A DNA stretch of 64,000 nt from NCBI GenBank assembly GCA_001464665.1, contig LNDP01000015.1:248001-312000 (forward strand), given 5' to 3'. How positions within the stretch are numbered: the first letter of the stretch is position 1; each line of letters opens with the position of its first letter. This document shows, one piece after another, positions 50,591 through 57,399 of the stretch. Origin of the DNA: Acidobacteria bacterium Ga0074141. GTDB lineage: Bacteria; Acidobacteriota; Blastocatellia; Pyrinomonadales; Pyrinomonadaceae. The notes beneath the pieces are model-generated. The model was not told the origin of the DNA. It worked only from the letters and a program-made list of their open reading frames with translations, and made no database searches. The position numbers and the translations under genes were made by a program.

Positions 50591-50863
50591 TTAGCCGGCG
50601 TTTCCGAAACTTCTTCTTATTGCATGAGCGAACCCGACCAATCCTAAACCGAAGAGCATCAAGGAAGCGGACTCGAAAGATGCAGGCGACCCGGGACAAG
50701 TTCCAAGGAAACTAACCCAAGCGGTAGCATCCGGGGAGCAGCCGAGAGCGCCGTCCGTCATAGAGGAGCCCTGACTGATCTGCGCAAAGGTCAGGGCGAA
50801 AGCAGCCAAAGTCAAAAATAAACAGACCGCCATTAAGAAACGGTTGTGGGTCTTACGGGACAT
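50591..50863 (-). CDS. Small secreted protein with exosortase-type C-terminal signal (variant motif)
   Basis: A 90-residue protein. The N-terminal signal peptide spans residues 1-27 (R-F-L-M-A-V-C-L-F-L-T-L-A-A-F-A). The mature part of only about 35 residues has two Cys (C42, C56). The tail has S-F-E-S-A-S at 62-67, then a helix L-M-L-F-G-L-G-L-V-G-F-A at about 68-79 and A-I-R-R at 81-84. This is the layout of PEP-CTERM sorting signals, with F-E-S instead of P-E-P. It is probably cut by an exosortase, or is a small anchored peptide. GAGG seven bases upstream supports ATG 50863. It is the only such protein in the window and sits at the head of the glycan locus. Its function is unknown. Confidence 0.75.
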   Translation of the reverse strand: MSRKTHNRFLMAVCLFLTLAAFALTFAQISQGSSMTDGALGCSPDATAWVSFLGTCPGSPASFESASLMLFGLGLVGFAHAIRRSFGNAG

Positions 50864-50882
50864 TTTAATACCTCTTCAGTGA

Positions 50883-50910
50883 GGGATGAGCCGGGGAAAC
50901 GGCTTATCCC
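50883..50910. other. 11-bp stem-loop upstream of the small sorted protein
   Basis: GGGATGAGCCG (50883-50893) pairs with CGGCTTATCCC (50900-50910) around GGGAAA. On the minus-strand RNA there is one A-C mismatch. It is 20 bases upstream of the gene's ATG, outside the ribosome site, and may stabilise or regulate its mRNA. Confidence 0.5.
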
Positions 50911-50916
50911 AATAAA

Positions 50917-50971
50917 TCTCAGATCGACACTGTTGTCCAAAACTCGGGACTAGTTGCAACCGAATCTGAGA
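50917..50971. repeat. Inverted repeat TCTCAGAT/ATCTGAGA in the leader
   Basis: Eight-base arms at 50917-50924 and 50964-50971 enclose 39 bases. Together with the hairpin at 50883-50910 it makes a structured leader for the small sorted-protein gene, or an operator with distant half-sites. Confidence 0.4.
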
Positions 50972-51064
50972 CATGCTCTATCTGCAAAAGCTACAATAGA
51001 GACGAATTTTCACAATTAATTTGCTCAAGCCGGTCGAGCAGTCGTATCCGAAACCAGTGCAAAC

Positions 51065-51089
51065 AAAAAGTTCCCACAACTCCGGGAAC
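51065..51089 (-). terminator. Intrinsic terminator, minus strand
   Basis: On the minus strand GTTCCC (51089-51084), an eight-base loop, GGGAAC (51075-51070) and TTTTTG form a standard stem plus U-run. It lies about 220 bases downstream of the NRAMP-like gene stop and 200 bases upstream of the small sorted protein. It most likely ends the pxp operon, but it could act as an attenuator for the gene after it. Confidence 0.65.
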
Positions 51090-51311
51090 CGCTGGTGAAA
51101 GACAACTTCTCTTCCGGTAATGATCCTTTTGGATCTGTAATTTCCTTCATCGTATAGCCGAAGGCGCTTAAAAGCAAGCAATTTTTGCGAAAATTAACAA
51201 AAATGTAGCTCATTTAGGTGACATAGAAATCGCCCTTCTGCGTCCCTTGAACCATTAGACGTTAAATCGCGCTGAATTTGATATCTTCGATTGGCTATTG
51301 CAGTGTTTCCA
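51090..51311. other. Intergenic region, no gene seen
   Basis: Together with the terminator and leader structures at 50883-51089 this makes a gap of about 450 bases without a gene. Short open frames on the minus strand at 50978-51213 have no ribosome site and no recognisable sequence. On the minus strand a TATACG near 51156-51161 could be a weak -10, but its -35 is poor. Confidence 0.4.
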
Positions 51312-52478
51312 TCAATTTCGTTCGAAAACGGATACGGCCGAGAAGATGGCCATGATGAGGACAACGAGCCAGCCGGCTGCTTGGAGCCAGGTGGGTATTG
51401 CGATGTCGGGGCGGCGGCGGGCGGCGATGAGCATCAGGCCGAGGCCGAACGGGAGAATGAAGCCATTGATCGTACCGGCCCAAACGAGTACGGCGACAGG
51501 CCGGCCGACGATGAGAAATACGGTGGTCGAAATTGCAATGAAGAGGACGATGGCCAGCCGCGTTCGCCATTCGGTCCATGTGCCAAATGTCTTGAGAAAC
51601 GAGATCGATGTATAGGCCGCCCCGATGACAGATGTGATAGCGGCGCACCACATTACGATCCCGAAGAGCCGCATTCCAATGTTCCCGGCGGCATTCTGAA
51701 AGACCGAAGCTGGCGGGTTCGCGGGGTCGATCGAGAATCCCATAGAGATCACACCAAGTGCGGCAAGGAAAAGAGAGAATCGGATGATCGCAGTGAGCAC
51801 AATGCCGGTCACCGCGCTTCGGTTTATCTGGCCAAGATTCTCCGGACCCGTAATACCGGCATCGATCAGGCGATGAGCTCCGGCGAAGGTGATATAGCCG
51901 CCGACCGTTCCGCCAACCAGAGTGACTATCGCACGGGCGTCGATCGTCGTTGGGACAAGTGTCCGATATGCGGCCTCACCGAGTGGCGGGCTTGAAACGA
52001 ATAGGACGTAAACGATCAACGCGAGAAGCACAATTCCGAGGACCTTGACGAAATGGTCCATGAATCGATTTGCGTCGGGCAGCAGCAAAATTGCAATTGC
52101 AATGATCGCACTAGCGGCCGCACCGGCCTCGACCGGCAGTCCTGCCGCAGCATTGAGCCCGAGGCCGGTTCCGGCGATATTTCCGATATTAAAAACAAGG
52201 CCGCCAAAGACGATCATTGCCGCGAGTACATAGCCAGAACCCGTCAGCGTTTCATTCGCGAGGTCCTGTGCCCGCTTTCCGGTGAGCGAAAGCACCCGCC
52301 AGATGTTGAGCTGAGCGAAGATATCGAGGATGACCGAGACAAGAATTACGAAGCCGAAGCTTGCGAGGAGTTGCCCGGTGAAAACGGTGGTCTGCGTCAA
52401 AAATCCGGGGCCGACGGCCGAGGTCGCCATTAGGAATGCGGCACCGAGTATGGCCGAAGATCTTGTCTTGTTGGTCAT
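51312..52478 (-). CDS. NRAMP-family transporter, YcsG-like (lacks the D-P-G-N motif)
   Basis: A 388-residue protein with about eleven helices. The first helix has S-A-V-G-P-G-F-L-T-Q-T, the NRAMP helix-1 start, but the metal-binding D-P-G-N is replaced, so metal transport is doubtful. F-N-I-G-N-I-A-G and W-C-A-A-I-T-S-V-I-G are other family helices. In Bacillus subtilis the NRAMP-like ycsG lies beside ycsF-kipI-kipA, and the same partners are present here. A substrate such as 5-oxoproline or a related amino acid is plausible (inference). It is directly downstream of pxpA (no gap) and has a terminator about 220 bases beyond its stop. Confidence 0.82.
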   Translation of the reverse strand: MTNKTRSSAILGAAFLMATSAVGPGFLTQTTVFTGQLLASFGFVILVSVILDIFAQLNIWRVLSLTGKRAQDLANETLTGSGYVLAAMIVFGGLVFNIGNIAGTGLGLNAAAGLPVEAGAAASAIIAIAILLLPDANRFMDHFVKVLGIVLLALIVYVLFVSSPPLGEAAYRTLVPTTIDARAIVTLVGGTVGGYITFAGAHRLIDAGITGPENLGQINRSAVTGIVLTAIIRFSLFLAALGVISMGFSIDPANPPASVFQNAAGNIGMRLFGIVMWCAAITSVIGAAYTSISFLKTFGTWTEWRTRLAIVLFIAISTTVFLIVGRPVAVLVWAGTINGFILPFGLGLMLIAARRRPDIAIPTWLQAAGWLVVLIMAIFSAVSVFERN

Positions 52479-53222
52479 CTAAGCAGCTTTGATCTCGAAT
52501 CCGTTTTCGATGAAAACTTGATGAAGTTGCTTTCCGATCGCGACCGCGTTCGGGCCGTCTCCGTGGACGCAAATCGTTTCCGCGGTGAGCGAGACACTTG
52601 AGCCATCGATGGCGACAACGCCGCCGCCGAGAGCGATGCGAAGTGCCTGTGACGCCGCGATCTCGGGTGCGTTTATCAGCGCGTTCGCCTTTATCCGCGA
52701 GACGAGCGAGCCGTCGGGTTCGTAAGCTCGGTCGGCGAATGCCTCGTCGGCGGCTTTGAGCCCAAGCGAGCGTGCAGCGGCGGTCGAATGGCTTTGAGCA
52801 AGGCCGTAAAGCGTCAGGTCCGGGTCGAACTCGCGGACGGCTTCGGCGATGGCTTTAGCGATCACGACGTCGCGGGCGGAGCGGTTATAGAGAGCTCCGT
52901 GCGGCTTTACGTGGGTCATTTTCACACCGATCTCGTCGCAGGCCACGGCAAAGATCTCGAGCTGTTCAAGGATCAGAGATCGGATCTCTGCAGGCGAAAG
53001 CTCGAAATCGGTCCTGCCGAAGTTCTCGCGGTCCTTGTAGCTTGTGTGTGCGCCAACGGCAACGCCCTGCTCTTCGGCAAGTGCAATAGTTCGCCGCATC
53101 GTATTGGCATCGCCGGCATGATAGCCGCAGGCGATGTTTGCCGAGCTTACTAACGGCATCAAAGCTGCGTCGTCGCCGCAGCCCTCGCCCATATCGCAGT
53201 TGATGTCGATCGTGTACTGCAT
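52479..53222 (-). CDS. pxpA: 5-oxoprolinase subunit A (PxpA, LamB/YcsF family)
   Basis: With PxpB and PxpC it hydrolyses 5-oxoproline to glutamate using ATP. The 247-residue protein starts T-I-D-I-N-C-D-M-G-E-G, the family's N-terminal signature (compare Escherichia coli I-D-L-N-A-D-L-G-E-G). It continues S-S-A-N-I-A-C-G-Y-H-A-G-D, V-G-A-H-T-S-Y-K-D and H-V-K-P-H-G-A-L-Y-N. ATG 53222 is favoured over a TTG at 53249 that would overlap the pxpC stop. The length is close to the usual 244-250. Confidence 0.93.
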   Translation of the reverse strand: MQYTIDINCDMGEGCGDDAALMPLVSSANIACGYHAGDANTMRRTIALAEEQGVAVGAHTSYKDRENFGRTDFELSPAEIRSLILEQLEIFAVACDEIGVKMTHVKPHGALYNRSARDVVIAKAIAEAVREFDPDLTLYGLAQSHSTAAARSLGLKAADEAFADRAYEPDGSLVSRIKANALINAPEIAASQALRIALGGGVVAIDGSSVSLTAETICVHGDGPNAVAIGKQLHQVFIENGFEIKAA

Positions 53223-53242
53223 CGTCTTTGCGAAATATTCAA

Positions 53243-54208
53243 TCAGCAAACCTGTCCGCGGGCAAGCCGAACGCCGGTTTTGAGGAAGAGGAGGTTCCGT
53301 TCTCGCTCGGCGAGTAATTGTACTGCGTCTCCAAGCTCGATCAATTCGAACGTGAAGGAACGTCCGGGGCGGAGCTGTGCCAGGAGCGGCAGATCGACGG
53401 CGGCGACGGTGGCGATCCGCGGATAGCCGCCGGTCGTTTGGTGATCTGACATCAAGACGGCAAGCCCGCCATCGGGCAAAAGTTGGACCGTGCCGAAAAC
53501 GGCGGCGGAGGATAAAAGCTCGGTATCGTCCAGCGAAAAGAGCTTTGGACCTGAGAGCCGAAATCCCATCGGGTCTGAATTCGCCGTGATCGCAAATGGC
53601 TCGCCCGTAAGTAGCTGCTCGCTAATGGCAGTGAGGCGGTGAAACTCGGGTCCGGCGGCGATGCGGATGCGAACCGGATCGGTTAGCCGCGGGCGTAGGG
53701 AATAGCCGAGTGCCGGAAATGCACCGTGAAAAGTCTCGTTAGTCTCCCCGGTCGCTAGCCTATCGCCGGCGGCTAATGGGCGTCCGTTAAAGCCGCCGAA
53801 TTGAGCGGCGACATTCGTTGTTCGGCTGCCGAGAATTTCGGGCACATCAATGCCGCCGCTTATGGCCAGATAGCCGAAGTTGCCGGACGCGGCATCCGAG
53901 AACGTGAGGAGATCGCCAGCTGATGCAGATCGCGGTTGCCAGGCGTTGACCGGCGAGCCGTTGATTGCCGCTTCCGCGTCGCATCCTCCGATGCAGAAAA
54001 TGGCGTCTGTTTCAAACTCGATCTCAGGAGCGGGGAAGCCGAATTCGAGAACGGCGGCATTCTCGCTGTTGCCGAGAAGGATGTTCATGATTCGAACCGA
54101 AAGTGCGTCCATGGCTCCGGTCGGGTTGATGCCGAGAGCCATCCGGCCAAAGCGGCCGAGGTCGCGGACGACCGCTCGAATGCCCGGTTTTCGTATCAGA
54201 AGCGACAT
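53243..54208 (-). CDS. pxpC: 5-oxoprolinase subunit C (PxpC, KipA family)
   Basis: A 321-residue biotin-dependent-carboxyltransferase-domain protein (the AHS2 half of the family). I-R-K-P-G-I-R-A-V-V-R-D-L-G-R-F-G matches the KipA N-terminus (compare I-x-x-G-x-x-x-T-V-Q-D-G-G-R). G-A-M-D-A-L-S-V-R-I-M-N-I-L-L-G-N, L-E-F-G-F-P and S-D-H-Q-T-T-G-G-Y-P-R-I-A-T-V are typical. Its ATG at 54208 shares one base with the pxpB stop (TAATG), a sign of tight coupling. Forms the catalytic complex with PxpB and PxpA. Confidence 0.92.
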   Translation of the reverse strand: MSLLIRKPGIRAVVRDLGRFGRMALGINPTGAMDALSVRIMNILLGNSENAAVLEFGFPAPEIEFETDAIFCIGGCDAEAAINGSPVNAWQPRSASAGDLLTFSDAASGNFGYLAISGGIDVPEILGSRTTNVAAQFGGFNGRPLAAGDRLATGETNETFHGAFPALGYSLRPRLTDPVRIRIAAGPEFHRLTAISEQLLTGEPFAITANSDPMGFRLSGPKLFSLDDTELLSSAAVFGTVQLLPDGGLAVLMSDHQTTGGYPRIATVAAVDLPLLAQLRPGRSFTFELIELGDAVQLLAERERNLLFLKTGVRLARGQVC

Positions 54209-54858
54209 TAGACAGCAATAAATCGGACGCGGTCTCCGGGCCGAAAGAGGCACGGTTCGCCGCGGCTCGGGTCAAAAAGCTCAAGACCGGTGCGGCCGAT
54301 CAAACGCCAGCCACCGGGCGATTCAAAGGGATAAATACCAGTCTGGCGACCGGCAATCCCGACACTGCCCTTCGGTACGCGAAGCCGCGGCGTCGGAAGA
54401 CGCGGAAACTGGATCGATCTATCAAGCTCGCCCATATAGGCAAAGCCGGGAAGAAAGCCGAGCATATAAACGCGATACTCACAGCCGCAATACGCGGCGA
54501 TGAACTCGTCACGCGTCTTGTCAATGGCCGCACAAACTTCGCCGAGGTCAGGCCCGGAAAAATCGACCGGAACTTCGATAAACCGAGAGTCCAATGGGGC
54601 CTCTACCAAAAGTTCATTAAGGTTTGACTCTATCTCCAGTCGAACTTTTGAATGAGCATCGCGTCCGCCTCGCGCCATTTCCAGCGGATCAAAGTAAACG
54701 CCGACCGACGCATAACAGGGAACTGCCTCGCGGAAGCCGACGAAGGGGCTCGCGGTCAGAGCGTTGGCAAGCGCGATGGCCTTGTCATTCAGCTCGGGCG
54801 AGATCTCGGTGCCGAGTTCGACCACCATTGCCGATTCGCCAAGCGGTACGATCCTCAT
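54208..54858 (-). CDS. pxpB: 5-oxoprolinase subunit B (PxpB, KipI family)
   Basis: A 216-residue protein of the AHS1/KipI type. I-V-P-L-G-E-S-A-M-V-V-E-L-G starts the domain, L-G-F-L-P-G-F-A-Y-M-G-E-L-D and P-K-G-S-V-G-I-A-G are signatures, and S-P-G-G-W-R-L-I-G-R-T closes it. In Bacillus, KipI also inhibits the sporulation kinase KinA, but in most bacteria the role is 5-oxoproline hydrolysis. The start ATG overlaps the stop of the permease gene by four bases. The gene order pxpB-pxpC-pxpA-transporter is as expected. Confidence 0.92.
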   Translation of the reverse strand: MRIVPLGESAMVVELGTEISPELNDKAIALANALTASPFVGFREAVPCYASVGVYFDPLEMARGGRDAHSKVRLEIESNLNELLVEAPLDSRFIEVPVDFSGPDLGEVCAAIDKTRDEFIAAYCGCEYRVYMLGFLPGFAYMGELDRSIQFPRLPTPRLRVPKGSVGIAGRQTGIYPFESPGGWRLIGRTGLELFDPSRGEPCLFRPGDRVRFIAV

Positions 54859-55664
54859 CTTGTTCGCTGTTTGGGGTCAAGATATTCACGGAGCCCGTCG
54901 CCCAAAAAGTTAAAAGCAAGGACGGTCAAGGCGATCGCGGCACCCGGGAAAAAGAGCACATGCGGATAGATCGAAAAGAAGTTTCGTGCTTCCTCGATCA
55001 TCGTTCCCCAGCTCGGAGCCGGTGGCGGAATCCCGAGGCCGAGGAATGAAAGCGTCGCTTCGGAGAGCACCGCTCCGGCCATTCCTAGCGAGGATTGGAC
55101 GATGAGTGGCTGGATCGCGTTTGGCAGAATATGCGTGAAGAGTATCCGCATATTGCTCGCGCCAAGGGCTCGGGCGGCCTGGACAAAATCGTATTCGCGG
55201 ACCTTCAGCACCTGCCCGCGCATGACGCGGGCATAGCCGACCCAGCCGATGATGCAGAGTGCGATGATCAGCTTCTCGAGCCCGGCTCCGAGAAAGGCAA
55301 CGAAGGCGATCGCGAGCAAAAGGCCCGGAAATGCTAGGAATACATTGAATAGATAGCCGGAGAGAACTCGGTCGACCCATCCGCCGTAGAATCCGGCGAT
55401 CGAACCAATAAAAATGCCGACGACCGCCGAAACGACGACCACGATTATCCCGACCTGAAGCGATATGCGAGCACCAAAAAGTACTCGCGAGAAGACGTCG
55501 CGGCCGAGACCGTCCGTGCCAAACCAGTGCTGTGCCGAGGGAGCGGCAAAGCGAAGCTCGAGGTTCTGCGCCGTCACCTCGTGCGTCGCCAGAAATGGGG
55601 CGAATATCGCCACGAAAACGACGATACCCGCGATCACAAGTCCGATGTAGGTCAGGCGATTCAT
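54855..55664 (-). CDS. ABC transporter permease, DppC/OppC family
   Basis: A 269-residue inner-membrane permease with about six helices. It has the N-terminal helix plus H-E-V-T-A-Q-N-L-E-L-R-F-A-A-P-S-A-Q-H-W-F-type periplasmic segment followed by G-T-D-G-L-G-R-D-V-F-S-R-V-L-F-G-A-R, which is characteristic of OppC/DppC. E-Y-D-F-V-Q-A-A-R-A-L-G-A-S is the EAA loop that contacts the ATPase. It pairs with the DppB-type permease directly upstream. No ATPase or binding protein is in the window, so these must lie elsewhere. Its stop overlaps pxpB's start, tying peptide import to 5-oxoproline use. Confidence 0.9.
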   Translation of the reverse strand: MNRLTYIGLVIAGIVVFVAIFAPFLATHEVTAQNLELRFAAPSAQHWFGTDGLGRDVFSRVLFGARISLQVGIIVVVVSAVVGIFIGSIAGFYGGWVDRVLSGYLFNVFLAFPGLLLAIAFVAFLGAGLEKLIIALCIIGWVGYARVMRGQVLKVREYDFVQAARALGASNMRILFTHILPNAIQPLIVQSSLGMAGAVLSEATLSFLGLGIPPPAPSWGTMIEEARNFFSIYPHVLFFPGAAIALTVLAFNFLGDGLREYLDPKQRTR

Positions 55665-56645
55665 CTAATTAAGCCGAATTCGCGGGTCGAGCCAGCGATA
55701 AACCACGTCGGTCAAGGTATTTGCCAGAATGTACGTCAGGCTGATGACGAGCACGCATCCCTGAACAAGCCGGTAGTCGCGTTTGGCGATGCCCTCGTCG
55801 AGCAGAAGCAGGCCGAGGCCCTGCCAGCTAAAGATCTTCTCGGTTATTATCGAGCCCGCAAGCAAAACGCCGAGCTGAAGCCCGAGGATCGTTACGACCG
55901 GGATGAGCCCGTTCTTGAGAACGTGTTTGTAGATCACGGTCCGTTCGCTGAGACCCTTCGCACGCGCGGTCCTTACGTAATCCTCGCCGAGTTCTTCGAT
56001 CACACTCGAACGCACCATTCGAGTCAATATCGCCGAAAGGGCCGCCCCAAGCGTGACGGCCGGAAGAATTATGTCCTCGGGATATAAGCTCCCGGTCGGG
56101 CGAAAAATCTCAAGCTGTACGGCAAAGATATAGACGAGAAACGGCCCGACGACAAAGGTCGGCAGCGAGATGCCGAGCAATGCGATGAACGATGCGAAGT
56201 TGTCGATGATCTTGCCCTTGTTCGTACCGGCGAGAATTCCGAGCGGAATTGCGATGCCGATCGCGACCAGCATCGAGGCAACGGCGAGCTTGATCGTTGC
56301 CGGATACCGCTCGAGGATCATGTCCAGAACGGGCCTGTCCGTTCTGAACGACGTGCCGAGATCGCCGCGAAGCAGACCGGCAAAATAGTCGTAATAGCGG
56401 TTATTTAGTCCGTGCCACTCAAAACCTTCTTCGAAACTTATCGATAAAAAAAAGGAAGGGCGGTCGAGCCCATGTTTGCGGTTGAAATTGTCGATCTGCT
56501 CCTGGGTTGCCGTTTCGCCAAGGATCGCTGTCGCCGGCGAACCCGGCACGAATTCGATGAGAAACGTGACGAGCGAAACGACGGTCCACGCGACCAGGAT
56601 GATCAGGCCGACCTGCCGTGCAAAGCTGAGGAGCTTGTATTTCAT
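55665..56645 (-). CDS. ABC transporter permease, DppB/OppB family
   Basis: A 326-residue permease with about six helices. It has L-I-E-F-V-P-G-S-P-A near the N-terminus, D-L-G-T-S-F-R-T in the first periplasmic loop and E-D-Y-V-R-T-A-R-A-K-G-L-S, the EAA loop. The C-terminus Y-R-W-L-D-P-R-I-R-L is the usual DppB ending. Its stop is immediately followed by the ATG of the DppC-type gene, so they are one unit. Substrates of the family are di- and oligopeptides, nickel or glutathione. The N-terminal insert N-R-K-H-G-L-D-R-P is normal. Confidence 0.9.
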   Translation of the reverse strand: MKYKLLSFARQVGLIILVAWTVVSLVTFLIEFVPGSPATAILGETATQEQIDNFNRKHGLDRPSFFLSISFEEGFEWHGLNNRYYDYFAGLLRGDLGTSFRTDRPVLDMILERYPATIKLAVASMLVAIGIAIPLGILAGTNKGKIIDNFASFIALLGISLPTFVVGPFLVYIFAVQLEIFRPTGSLYPEDIILPAVTLGAALSAILTRMVRSSVIEELGEDYVRTARAKGLSERTVIYKHVLKNGLIPVVTILGLQLGVLLAGSIITEKIFSWQGLGLLLLDEGIAKRDYRLVQGCVLVISLTYILANTLTDVVYRWLDPRIRLN

Positions 56646-56664
56646 CAGAACTATGGGAGCGTCT

Positions 56665-57399
56665 TTACGCTTCGGTTGAGGAAGCGGACGAACGCAGCCC
56701 GGTGTGTATCGCGGCGATGCCGCCGGTCAGATTCCGATATTCTACATCATCAAAGCCGCACTCGCTCATTAGGGCGACAAGGGCTTTCTGGTCAGGGAAC
56801 TTTGAGACCGAATCGGGGAGGTATTCATAAGCTCCGCGGTCGCCGCTGACCATCCCGCCTATCCGCGGAAGAACGCGGGTGAAATAGAAATTAAACGCCT
56901 GCCGAAATCCTGGAAGTACCGGAGATGAGAACTCAAGGACGACCAGCCGCCCGCCGGGTTTTAGAATACGGCGAAGCTCAACGAGGCCATCGCGAAAATT
57001 TGCCAGATTGCGAAGTCCGAAGGCGATGGTGACGGCGTCAAAGGAGCGATCGGCAAACGGCATCGCAAGGGCATCGCCCTCGATCCACGGAATGCGCTCG
57101 GTCTTTTCCTTCGCGACGGCGAGCATTGGATGGCAAAAATCGCTTCCGATGACGCGTGCCTTCGCTCCGGTCTTTAGCTCGATCGAAAGGTCGCCGGTGC
57201 CGCAGGCGACATCAAGAACAACGGCGTTTTCATCGTCGAGAATATCGGCAAGTTGAGCCCGGACCTTTCGCCGCCAGCGTTTGTCGGTGTTTCCTGAAAG
57301 AACGTGGTTGAGCAGGTCGTAGCGACGCGCGATGCCCGAAAACATCGAGCGGACGGCACGTGCGTGCTCCTGTTCGCGTAGTGAACGTTCGGGCTGCAC
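56665..57399 (-). CDS. ubiE: Demethylmenaquinone/ubiquinone methyltransferase (UbiE/MenG)
   Basis: A 244-residue SAM-dependent C-methyltransferase of quinone biosynthesis. F-S-G-I-A-R-R-Y-D-L-L-N-H-V-L-S is the UbiE signature near residue 20. V-L-D-V-A-C-G-T-G-D-L-S is the SAM-binding motif, and F-D-A-V-T-I-A-F-G-L-R-N and E-L-R-R-I-L-K-P-G-G follow. P-D-S-V-x-K-F-P closes the family's late motif. The start is GTG 57399 overlapping the stop of the M16-like gene in TAGTG. It probably acts on demethylmenaquinone, the usual quinone in Acidobacteriota. Confidence 0.93.
   Translation of the reverse strand: MQPERSLREQEHARAVRSMFSGIARRYDLLNHVLSGNTDKRWRRKVRAQLADILDDENAVVLDVACGTGDLSIELKTGAKARVIGSDFCHPMLAVAKEKTERIPWIEGDALAMPFADRSFDAVTIAFGLRNLANFRDGLVELRRILKPGGRLVVLEFSSPVLPGFRQAFNFYFTRVLPRIGGMVSGDRGAYEYLPDSVSKFPDQKALVALMSECGFDDVEYRNLTGGIAAIHTGLRSSASSTEA

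Noticed and set aside
2136-50863. Active integrative element using tRNA-Lys as attachment site
   Set aside because: No integrase, excisionase, transposase or direct repeat of the tRNA end could be found.
50864-51311. Cyclic-di-GMP or other known riboswitch
   Set aside because: I looked for the conserved GEMM-type core and did not find it on either strand.
51291-51995. A 234-codon plus-strand frame inside the NRAMP-like gene
   Set aside because: Asp/Glu/Gly/Arg-rich translation of the antisense of a membrane protein; no ribosome site or homologous feature.
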